This document shows, one piece after another, positions 43,567-53,227 of a stretch of DNA of 64,000 nt. The stretch's first letter is position 1. Each line of letters starts with the position of its first letter. The DNA is taken from assembly GCA_011503125.2 (NCBI GenBank), contig WWBZ02000033.1:1488001-1552000 (forward strand), written 5' to 3'. This stretch comes from Botryosphaeria dothidea (Eukaryota; Ascomycota; Dothideomycetes; Botryosphaeriales; Botryosphaeriaceae). Made by a program: the position numbers and the translations under genes. The notes beneath the pieces are model-generated. The model was not told where the DNA came from. It made no database searches and saw only the letters and a program-made list of their open reading frames with translations.

Positions 43567-45336
43567 ATGGCTAGTTCAAAGGAAGTGATCATCATCGGCG
43601 GAGGCATATCCGGAATCGGCATGGCCGTCCAGCTCAAACGCCTGCTGGGCCACGACAACTTCACCGTTTACGAGAAGTCGGACAACGTGGGAGGCACTTG
43701 GTGGCACAACCGCTACCCGGCCTGCGCATGTGACATCCCCAGCCACTTCTACTCGTACAGCTTCGCCCTCAAGCCGGACTGGACAAGCATGTACCCAGGC
43801 CGGGACGAGCTTCACGAGTGTAAGAAAACGCCTCCCGTTTCCGAATTCTCCAATCGTTGATGTGCTGATGCTTCTCGGACCAAAGACTTCTTCTCGGTTA
43901 CCGAGAGGTTCGGCATCATACCGCACTGCCGATTCAACAAAGACGTGCAAGAGCTTGGTCTGGGATTCTGCACGCTCGCTCTGGATATGCACCTTTGAAG
44001 ACACGCAGACGGGAGCGCCCTTCATCCACGAAGCGCCCGTCGTGATCAGCGCCATTGGAACTCTTGACCGTCCCTATATCCCGACCATTCCCGGCGCGTC
44101 AGGATTCGAAGGAACCGCTTTTCACAGCGCCCGATGGGATCAATCAGTCCAGTTCAAGGACAAGAACGTCGTGGTTCTCGGCAACGGAGCGTCGGCCACG
44201 CAATTCGTTCCAGAGTTGGTGAAGCAAGTCGGCCCACACGGCAAAGTCGTCCAGCTCGTCAAGAGCGCCCACTGGTGGACGAAGAGGGTAAGTAAGACCG
44301 CCGCACCACGACAGCGCCGCTCTGAGCTAGAAAAGAAAATGCTTAACAACAACGCGACAGGGCAACCCAACCTACTCGGAACCATGGAAGGCCATGATGC
44401 GATACGTGCCACTGGCCGCGCGCCTCTACCGCATCCACCTCGCCTGGTAGCTCGAAAGCGTCTTCGCCTCCTTCCCCATGACCGCCCGCGGCGCGCGACT
44501 ACATCGACGCCGCCGCGCCGGCGCGGTACCGCGCGATCCTGCAGCCCAGCTCGTAGTCGGGCTGCAAGCGCCGCGTCAACACCGACACCTACCTCGCCTG
44601 CCTGCACGCGCCGCAGATGCAGCTGGCCCGCGACCGCGCGACCGCGATCGGGCCGCGCCACGTCGAGACGGAGACGGGCGCGCAGTACCCGGCGGACGTG
44701 GTCGTCTACGCGACGGGCTTCCTGACGCAGGAGTGGCTGTTCCCGATGGAGATCCGGGGCGAGGGCGGCAGGGACCTCCACGAGGTCTGGCGGGTGGCGG
44801 GAGGGGCTGAGGCGTACAAGGGGACTGTCGTGGCCGGATTCCCCAATCTATTTGTCCTGTATGGCCCCAATGCGGCGACCGGGCAGCACTCGGTCATCTT
44901 CCACTCCGAATGTCAGATCAACTACGCGTGCCGTCTCTTGCGACCCGTGCTGAAAGGGGGAGCGAGATCGATTATGGTGAAGTCCGAGGCGCAAGCGAAG
45001 GATCTCGCCTGGGTGCATGAAAAGCTGAAAGGACTTGTGTTCAATGCGGGCTGCAGCAGTTGGTGGATGGACCCGAAGACGAAGAAAAACACCTTCATCT
45101 ACCCGGACCCCATGTACAAGTATTGGCTGCGGACGATATTTCCTCGATGGAGCGACTTCGAAATTCGGAGGGATCCGAGATTCAGACGCAATTCCACATG
45201 GAGGATGCTGTTTGAGCTGGTGGCAAGTGCAGGAATGACGGCCCTTGCTTGGATATGGTTGGGGGAAAGCTGGCAGCAGACGCTTAAGCATGTGATGTCC
45301 TTCAAGGTCTTGGACTCGGTAGTACAAATGAGCTAG
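43567..45336 (+). pseudogene. Baeyer-Villiger-type flavin monooxygenase with several disabling lesions
   Basis: Exons 43567-43819, 43886-44287 and 44361-45336. N-terminal FAD site EVIIIGGGISGIGMAVQL, then GGTWWHNRYPACACDIPSHF, the BVMO-type fingerprint FEGTAFHSARW, the second Rossmann VVLGNGASATQF, and C-terminal VVVYATGFLTQEWLF. Lesions: one extra base near 43951-43960 (frame changes between KDVQEL and VWDSARSLW); TAG at 44448-44450 (IHLAW before LESVF); a further frame change between about 44460 and 44500; TAG at 44554-44556 before SGCKRRV. Otherwise the sequence keeps family similarity to its end, so loss is fairly recent. Function before decay: NADPH-dependent oxygenation of a ketone or related substrate. 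Confidence 0.85.
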
Positions 45337-45845
45337 GGCAAACGTCACTTTGAGCGCAAACCTGCACGAAAGGGTTGGCGTCAACACTTGAAGAAATAAG
45401 TACTGATTGGACAATCAGCCGATGGTATAAGCGGGCGCACATATAGCAATCACAAAAAGCAACATCAAATTCACAATAAGCATCCAAACCTGACTCTGCT
45501 ATCTCATGACCGAGTTCAACAGGGATATGTGTTGGATAACCATCAATTTGGTCTATGATAATGATAATCAGAACACGCTAAAGCGTCAGGCTTCCCCGCA
45601 TTCTAGTGGTCATTTCCTGGTCGTAATTCATCAAATTCCTTTCTTCGGTAGTCGGTATAGCGCATCATCGACGAAAAGCAGGATAAAGCAAATCGCTTAA
45701 GGCCATGTCGTTTCTTTTCCAGAGTTTGCTGTGTGGAGCCGATCCACCCAAACCATTCTTTGAAGCCACGCCATCCGCCCAGACAGATTATAAAAATAAA
45801 AAGATGAAATCAAATGCTAGTGTTGGGAAAACTCATGCAGCCAAC
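45337..45845. other. Intergenic, nothing recognised
   Basis: Between two converging 3' ends. Only short frames. Confidence 0.5.
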
Positions 45846-47615
45846 TCAATATCTGTTGCCAGCTGGCGCCCCCATCGGCGGCGGTGGTAGGTTGCCCGCG
45901 GAGTAAGGATTCGCGTCTGCGTAGGTCGAGGCGCCATACGCCGGGTTGACGGCGCCAGGGGCTGGAGTGGCATACGGGTTAGCAGAGCCGTTCATTAGGG
46001 CGTTCTGTCTAGCCTCGCGCTGCGCCCTTTCGCGCTGCTTTCTCTTCTTGCGTCTCTTAGCCTCAAGCTCATGCACGTGATGGCGCTGTTCGTTCATCTC
46101 TTTCCACTCGCTGAAGGCACTCTTGATACCGAGGGCAGCAATGCCGACGGCTGCCGCGTCCTGCAGCATGTTTTTGCTCTTCCGCTTGCGAGCCTCTTCT
46201 GGCGACATCTCACCCTCAGAAACAAGCTTGCGCCGCTTTTCCGAAGCCACCATGGACGAGTAGACACCGTGTGCGGCGTGGATGGTTGCGACAGTCGCCA
46301 GGCCCGCGGTGAGGAGTTCCTTACCTCGCATTTTCTTTCGTTGTTGCTCCATGTCGGTCGTGGATTCAGAGCTCACGCTGCTGTCACGCCTTCCGCGCTG
46401 AGTAACGGCGTTAGTCGTTGCGCCTACAGACGTAGAGTCGGGACCACCTCTTGAGTAGTTGTCGTCCATTTGCTGGTCTCGAGGACGTCCATAGCGCCGG
46501 CCCCGGGAGGGAACGTAACTGTCGGCGCTGGAGCTGCTAGGGGAACGGCGTCGTCTCGACTTGGACCGCACGCGATCGTAGATGGCTTTTCCGGCCGCGG
46601 CAATGGCTCCAGCTCCAGCAAGGTTCTTGATGGCACCGGCACCACCACCGCCGCCACCGCCTCCTTCATCGTCACGGTCCATGGAACGGCCTCTTGAGCG
46701 GCTGCGACCAAAGAGCGAGCGGGCACGAGAGAGCGAGCGTGCGCGAGAGCGCGAACGAGAAGGAGATCTGCCACGAGAGCCGGAGCGGTCTCTCGGGCCG
46801 TTGGCCAAACGATTGGCAACCAGACCGCCAATGACGGCTTCAGCGGTGTGACGCTTGCTCTTCTTGTCGGGGTCTCTATCGACCAAGCCGTCGATTCCGG
46901 CTGCACCGAGGGCCGCAGTAGCAATGCGAGTTCCCTTTTCGCCAGTCCAAGCACCTGGGTCTTTGCGGCTGCGGAACGCCTCGACAGCGCCGGCGACAAG
47001 GGCGGCCTGGGCTGCCTGTTGCCACTTGCGCTCAGATTTGCCGTGGCCGCCCCGGCTCCGGCTCCGATCATCGTAGTAGCGATCATGGCGATCATAGCGG
47101 TCATAGCCACCGCCGTATCTGTCGTCCCGACCACGAGACCTGCTCTTGCTGCGCGACTTGCCAAGCAGGCCACCTACGACACCTCCGAGGCCGCCCCCAA
47201 TGCCAGCGTCATCGAGGAATTCCTCGACCTTGGACTTGCGGCGCTCGCGACGCGGGGGGCGATCGTAGTCGTCTGAATAGTAGGGATCGTCGCGGGTTCG
47301 TCGGCCGCGGGGAGGAGGAGCATAGTCATCGTATTCGTCGTCGTAGTAGTCCCGACGGCCAACGGAGCGGGCGCGGCGGGGTGGTGGGCCATAATTCTCG
47401 CGGACCTTGGTCTTCCGGTACTCAGCGCCGGGCGGGGGAAAGTCGCGCGGGATGTCTTCGATGCTGTCGTCGCGAGGACGGTAGACGAGGTCGCGCTGGG
47501 ACGGACCATGACCATTGCCGCGCTGGATGTACGTCTCTTCGACGTACTCTGGGTCGCGGGTGCGGGTGCGGCGGGAGTCGCGGCGCGGGCCGTCGTCATA
47601 GCCGTACTGTGACAT
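45846..47615 (-). CDS. DUF3824-type RS/Gly-rich protein of filamentous fungi
   Basis: Uninterrupted 589 codons. Very basic, with Arg/Ser/Asp/Tyr-rich low complexity at 1-210, a Gly block (GIGGGLGGVVGGLLG) at about 150, an Ala-rich helical segment (WQQAAQAALVAGAVEAFRSR), a long RS-dipeptide tract around 295-345, GGGGGGGG near 345, more Ala-rich helices, a Lys/Arg-rich coiled coil (HELEAKRRKKRKQRERAQRE) and a Pro/Ala/Tyr-rich tail. This composition matches proteins with DUF3824 repeats found only in filamentous ascomycetes; role unknown. A 122-bp intron in the 5' leader is likely (donor GTAAGT at 47739, acceptor CCTAG just before the ATG). Basic tracts could bind nucleic acid or membranes. Confidence 0.75.
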   Translation of the reverse strand: MSQYGYDDGPRRDSRRTRTRDPEYVEETYIQRGNGHGPSQRDLVYRPRDDSIEDIPRDFPPPGAEYRKTKVRENYGPPPRRARSVGRRDYYDDEYDDYAPPPRGRRTRDDPYYSDDYDRPPRRERRKSKVEEFLDDAGIGGGLGGVVGGLLGKSRSKSRSRGRDDRYGGGYDRYDRHDRYYDDRSRSRGGHGKSERKWQQAAQAALVAGAVEAFRSRKDPGAWTGEKGTRIATAALGAAGIDGLVDRDPDKKSKRHTAEAVIGGLVANRLANGPRDRSGSRGRSPSRSRSRARSLSRARSLFGRSRSRGRSMDRDDEGGGGGGGGAGAIKNLAGAGAIAAAGKAIYDRVRSKSRRRRSPSSSSADSYVPSRGRRYGRPRDQQMDDNYSRGGPDSTSVGATTNAVTQRGRRDSSVSSESTTDMEQQRKKMRGKELLTAGLATVATIHAAHGVYSSMVASEKRRKLVSEGEMSPEEARKRKSKNMLQDAAAVGIAALGIKSAFSEWKEMNEQRHHVHELEAKRRKKRKQRERAQREARQNALMNGSANPYATPAPGAVNPAYGASTYADANPYSAGNLPPPPMGAPAGNRY

Positions 47616-48862
47616 TTCTAGGACCGGGCGCTCGGGCGAGCGTCGGTGGTAGGATGGGTTGGATGGGTGAGAGAGGCCTCTTGGCGAAGGTCAGCATGGG
47701 CGAGAGAGAGGGGTCGTTGCAAGCAGAAGAAGTACTTACCTGGCGGTTCCGGAGATTGGTGTTTGGTCGGGTGGAGTGCTCAGCAACGACGAACAAGTTG
47801 GGTGCGCAAAGAGGGGGCAGGTGGGTTGGGTTGGGCAGTGGGAAGAGGGCAGGCGCGCGGTGGACAGCTGGCGGCGGTATTTATTGCGAGCTAAATGGCG
47901 GCGGGCGAGGAGGGGCCAGGGCACATCCAGGAAGAAGAAGGCTGGAAGCTGGAGGATTGTGGGCGCTGGGCAGGCGGACAGGCGCCTAAAGCACTGGCGG
48001 CTTGGGGCGTGGGGTTCATGCTGGTTGCTTGCTTATGACGCCAGTGCACACCGGGAGTGAATCACATCGAAGCAGCTATTGCGTCTCCCTGCAGCAGTGC
48101 GGCCGAATGCCTGCACGGGACGCAAGGCCTGCCCGTTTTCCTGTTTTGCGTGAACACCGGCGGCAGCCTGCCACGCCGGCAGCCCTGCGCCCGCCGGTAG
48201 AGGATCAGGGTCTGCCAGTGATCTGGAAGCGCAGATTGCGCAACAGTAATCGCCAACCAAGCTGAGGCCAGGTGGAGCGCCTTGCCTTCTACTGCTGCTG
48301 CGGCTGCGTTGGGCTGAGCGCAACTGCAACTGACTGCGAGTACACCGGCCGGTGTTGGCTGTTGGGCGCAACGCAGCGGGCAGCGGGCAGCTCGGCGGCC
48401 CAAGCAAAAGCGATAGAGAGAATTGTCTAGTAGGCATGACGTAGCCGGTTCTCGGCCGCCGCCGAGCTGACCACCACACACACACAGCCGCTCTGCCTAC
48501 TACCACTGCCACTGCCCTCCGAGCCGCCGTGGCGATTCTTACTTGGTCGGCAGGGCTGACGACGGGGCCGTCAGTCTCACGTGGTAATCACGCGTAAGAT
48601 GCGATGGCGAGGAGCTGAAGACTGCGCCGTTTCCTCGTTCTGGTGAGGCCCTGCTCGCTCGTATCCGCGTCGAGCCGATGCACGTGTTGGCGGCGGCGGG
48701 GAGTACGAGTAGGTAATCAATCGGGAGGTCGGGCGGCATCGGGGACTCGGAGTTTGGGCGGCAAATTCTCAGCGCGGCACCCATCATTATCTGATCATCA
48801 CGAACGCGCTCCTCCCCACGAGAGCTGCCCGCCGCCAGCTGCAGCAGCAGTCGCCCTCCCCC
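47616..48862. promoter_or_regulatory. Divergent GC-rich intergenic region
   Basis: Holds the leader intron of the DUF3824 gene (47618-47739) and the promoters of that gene and of the mitochondrial carrier. Several long chance frames exist because of GC content; none has protein-like content. No RNA gene seen. Confidence 0.5.
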
Positions 48863-50054
48863 ATGTCCGGCAACAACACCACTACCGACATCCTGCTGGT
48901 GACTACCACCTCCGCCGCCCCGCTCTGCCCCCTGGTCCGTGCTAATGCAAGCCCAATTGCTCTAGGCTGGTGCGTTCGCAGCTTTCACCGTCGACCTGCT
49001 CGTCTACCCGCTTGATACCCTCAAGACCCGCCTGCAGTCCCCCGACTACTCGCGCCTGTACCTCAATGCCAAGGCCAACACCATCAACCGCCCGGCCCTG
49101 TTCCGCGGCCTATACCAGGGCGTCGGCAGCGTCATAATAGCCACCCTGCCCTCCTGTAACAACAAATCCCCATCCCACATCCAAAGCCCTCCCCATTCCT
49201 GACAACCCGAAGCAGGAGCATTCTTCACGACCTACGAGGGCGTCAAGGCCTTCTTGACGAGCCACAACCCGGCCTTCAAAGGCGCCCATGGCCCGCACCA
49301 CCTGCTCCCGCAGCCCGTCATCCACTCGATCGCCTCGTCCGTCGGCGAGCTGGTCTCGTGCGCCATCCTCACGCCCGCCGAGGTCATCAAGCAGAACGCG
49401 CAGATGGTCGACACGCGCAACGGCGGGCCCAACGCGACGCTCCAAACCCTCGCCCGGTTCCGCTCCAACCCGCTGGCGCTGTGGCGCGGCTACACGGCGC
49501 TGGCCGGCCGCAACCTGCCCTTCACCGCCCTCCAGTTCCCCATGTTCGAGCGTATGAAGGAGTACCTGAAGGCCCACCGCGACCGCACCGGCACGCGGAC
49601 GGGCTCGCTGGCCGAGAGCGGCATCATCACGGCCATCAGCGCCGGCTCCGCCGGCTCCGTCGCCGCCGTTGTGACGACCCCGATCGACCTGATAAAAACG
49701 CGCATCATGCTGTCGGCCGCCGAGGCCTCCAAGGAGGCGGCGGTCAGGACGAAGCCAGAGGTCAGCCCGGACACGCTCGTCGACGCGCTGGGCAAGACTC
49801 CGCAGGCGGCCAAGGAGAGCACGCTCAGGGCTGTGAAGAAGGTGGCGAGCAAGAGCGGCGGCAGGAAGCCGAGTCTGGCCATTTTCCGCGAGATCATCGC
49901 GCAGGAGGGCATGCGCGGTATCTGGCGTGGAGGCGCCCTGCGTGCCGTTTGGACTATGGTTGGGAGCGGCTTGTATCTAGGTGTATATGAGAGCGGCCGT
50001 ATTTGGTTGGCCCGCCGTAGAGGGGAAGACGTAAATGCAGATGACTTGTTCTAG
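48863..50054 (+). CDS. Mitochondrial carrier, Pet8-like (S-adenosylmethionine carrier family)
   Basis: Exons 48863-48898, 48966-49155 and 49213-50054, 355 aa. Three carrier repeats with their signatures PLDTLKTRLQS (repeat 1), PAEVIKQNAQM (repeat 2) and PIDLIKTRIML (repeat 3). Repeat 1 ends FRGLYQGVGSVIIATLPS and repeat 2 starts SGAFFTTYEGVK, the layout of Pet8/SLC25A26, which exchanges SAM for SAH across the inner mitochondrial membrane. Unusual: a Lys/Ala-rich insert of about 50 residues in repeat 3 after the signature (KEAAVRTKPEVSPDTLVDAL). Exon 1 codes only 12 residues. For intron 2 the acceptor must be CCGAAG, since the next AG creates a stop. Confidence 0.82.
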
Positions 50055-50751
50055 CTTTTTTACGGCTACACAAAAACACGTGCCTCTGGTGTTCAATTGG
50101 CATTGACATGACAGCTCAGCAACACTTTGAATAATGTAATGATGTAAGTCGACGTCAATTTCATTCTTGTCTGTTTTGCCTAGTGTCTTTTCATAAAGAC
50201 AGACAACTGACGACCTATTCCTACACTTCTATCTGATTTCGAGGTGTCGGGTACAAAAAAGGCCTTTTCTCTAACATCGCCAGTGATGACTATTTCCATC
50301 ACGGTTTTTCTTTTCATGAGACCAACATCTGAACTGTGAAACTCAAAGACAGAGGAGATGGGTATCGTCGTTGAAGACCATGCGAAACGGTTGGAAGGAG
50401 ATCCGAGGATTATTAATAGGGTGAGCGGATAGAACGAAGGTCGACACAGCCGCCCGCGTCACGCCGGTTACTTTTAAAGATGATGTTTTTTCTTGCTTTC
50501 AGCACAACCGCCTACATGCATCCCAATTGCAAGTGGTCGAAAGAATGCCGGAGGACGCCGCGGATTTGGATGGAACAAACGAGGAGGAGGAGGAGGAGGA
50601 GGAGCCAAAGTATCCAAAAGGGATGGCAGACTGAAAGGTCAACACGGTCAAAAAGACTAGTCGCGGTGATAACCTGCGGCTGTTGAATCCGCAAGCCTCA
50701 TCGCGGAATCGAGGAGAACGAAAAGGAGACGATAGCAATGCTTTGGTTTCT
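50055..50751. other. Intergenic, nothing recognised
   Basis: Between converging genes. A GGA-rich run lies near 50580-50602. No coding signal. Confidence 0.5.
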
Positions 50752-52166
50752 TCATTTCTCAGCCCAGCGCCTCTCACGGAGGGGCTTCTCGCCGGCACGA
50801 GTACCGAGCAGCTCTGCTTTCCATGCCCAGTACTCGCCCAGGCGGACCTCGGCGTAGCTGGCGTAGTCGAAATCAATCTGGCTAATCTTGGCCTGGATCA
50901 AGGCCCAGATGCCCCAGTAGAAGCCGGGCACGCCGCGGAAGTCGTCGACCTCGCGGAAGAGCTGGTCGGCCTTGGCATCGACTTCGGACTGGGCCCAGGG
51001 GTGAGGCAGGTGCGAGCTGTATGACGAAACGTACTGAGAGATGAAATCACGACGCTCGGATCGGGTGGGCAGGCAGTTGAAGTCGCAATCGAAGCCGCCC
51101 CATTCGGCAAAGTGGTTACAGATGTCAAAGGCGGCGGGAGCGGGGGTGGCGTACTCATAGTCAATAAAGTCAACGCTCACAGCATCGATGGACGAGTCGG
51201 TTGCATTGGACTCGGCAGTTGAGGCAGGAGATTCACCCGATGATGGCTGGGGCTCGACGATGACGTTGCCGGAGAGTAGGTCGCAATGGCAGAAGACCAG
51301 CTGGTTCTCGCTGATGCCGGGCGTTCCACCCAGGCGATTGACGAGCCAGATCAGCTCTTGCTGTAGAGTTGACTTGCGCTTCTGCTCGGCATCTGTTGCG
51401 TGGGGCAAAGAGTGGATCCACTTCTGCATGACAGTCCAGAGGTTGGGCGAGGGCTTGTCCGGGGTGATGTTGTCGGCGGCCTCGAGCCAAGAAGCCTTGC
51501 GGCGGTGGGCGCGGTCATCTTGGGGGCTGGTGTTGGAGTTGTCAGAGGGGATCTCGGTGATCAGGTATGAGATGGGCAATGTCGCGTGCCACTGGCCGAG
51601 GCGGCGGGCAACGCCGCGCCAGACTTCCGGGCGGCGGAGATCTGGCGGCGCGCACACGGAACCCTCGATGAACTTGTACAGCAGACCGTTTTCGAAGCGG
51701 GCGAGAAGTGGGGGAGCGAGCTTGTGGCGGGCCAGCAGGGAGTGCGAGCGGGTTTCTCCTGGAGAGCGACTGCGAGTGAGCAGGTTGCGGGGTTACGAGG
51801 CGGGGCGGGGCGGGACGGGACGGGACCAACTTTCTCTGTCAATGAGCACGTCGGTGCCGCGGCCGTAGGCTCTCATGAGCACGGCCTCACGATCTATCTG
51901 CTCATCGGACCAGCCAGGCAGCTTGATCACGGCCTTGAAAAGCTGCGGGACGGGGCGTTCAGCGCGAGGGTTGCGGCGGGGATTGGTGCGGGTGCGTGCC
52001 TTTGACGTACAGTGTTTGTGATGCCATCGGTGAAGCGGACGAAGTCAATCGAGTCCTGGTGTTGCTTCCATTCGGGGCGCAGGGTCAGCACCAGCTGCAG
52101 GGCCGAGTCGTGCGAGTTGGCGCTGTCGTAGCGCAGCGGGATGAAGGGCAGAGCGTCGTGGTCCAT
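50752..52166 (-). CDS. Ethanolamine kinase
   Basis: Exons 52166-52011, 51942-51831 and 51758-50752 (introns 68 and 72 bp, the second very C-rich with a weak GTTGGT donor), 424 aa. Choline/ethanolamine kinase fold: DFVRFTDGITNTLFKAVIKL at the N-lobe, RAYGRGTDVLIDRERET, FENGLLYKFIEG, Brenner motif FCHCDLLSGNVI (catalytic Asp, Asn), and VDFIDYEYATPAPAAFDICN with the metal-binding Asp, then HFAEWGGFDCDF. It phosphorylates ethanolamine with ATP, the first step of the CDP-ethanolamine (Kennedy) route to phosphatidylethanolamine. Ethanolamine rather than choline is chosen from the overall Eki1/EtnK pattern; dual activity is possible. Between the catalytic blocks is a low-complexity Ser/Ala loop. Confidence 0.87.
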
Positions 52167-53227
52167 TGTCGTAGGGCGATCTGAGGCGGGCGGGCGGGCG
52201 GACAGGCGAGCGAGCAGGAGAGGGGGTGGGGAGTGGGAGAGAAGGGCTTTCTCTTGGGTGTGGGCAGCGAGCGGGTCACGGCACGGCTTTCATGTGAAGT
52301 GATGTCGGCCCAGGGGGCAGGGACAGGGTGCAGTTGAGCGGAGGACGGCCAGTGCGCACGGGGGACGGTTCTGGCTCGCGGGCGCTGGCACTTCAGACGG
52401 CGCGGATAAGAATCCCTGGATGCAGCAAGCCAGGCACAATCGCACCAGGGACCAAGGGACTAAGGGATCTCGCAGCCACAGGAGCTCAGGGCAGCCACAC
52501 GAGCAACCTGTTGCTGTGGCATCGCGCGCCCTCCGCCCAACAGACCGTGGAAACAGGATCTCGGAAAGACTCGAAGCTCAACACGCACGCGCGCGGCGTC
52601 AACGTCGCCACCAGGGCGCTATGCGCGCTTGATGGGCCAGGATTCGATCGAATCTGCAGCTGGCGTGTTGGAGAGGCGCTAGTAGAGACGGGCCTAACCG
52701 TTGCGCCCCGCCGGAGCCTGCGTAAGGGTTTTGGAGCTGGTCGCGAGCTGGTGCTGCTGTGTGGCCACTCCGCAGACGCAGCCTCGAGTGGAAACCCAAA
52801 CAAGTGCGGCGTCCAGACGCATTGTCGACGGCCGCTACAAGCAGCGGTATCAAATCTTGCTTGATGCAGGTCCGCGACGTCCGGGCCCTCGACTCGCTGG
52901 ACTCTGAGAGAGGCACGTGCTCCACTTATCTGACGCGATGGCCATGACCGCCTTCCTGTCCGCGTGCTCATCATCCAACTCCGGCACCGTCTGTCCGTCG
53001 CAGACGACAGTGTCGCGAGGCCGTCCGGCATCGAATATCCTTTCCAACACCCATGCCAAAGTCACGTGTGTGGTCATCCGTCCTTATCATGCTGCACGCC
53101 ACTACCCCAGATTTCCGCGGATCGAGGAAGATAAGCTAGGAGATCTATATCAGCCCTCGCCATGTCTTCCGCAGTGCTGTCATGATGGCCCTCTGCCAGT
53201 TCCGCTGGATTCCAGCGGACTTCCAAA
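52167..53227. promoter_or_regulatory. Divergent GC-rich intergenic region
   Basis: Promoters for ethanolamine kinase (left) and the CLC channel (right). Overlapping chance frames on both strands; no repeat or RNA gene seen. Confidence 0.5.

Noticed and set aside
51769..51830. C-rich repeat (CCCGTCCCGCC units) as a regulatory element
   Set aside because: It lies wholly inside the second intron of the ethanolamine kinase gene and is sufficiently explained as a pyrimidine-rich intron.
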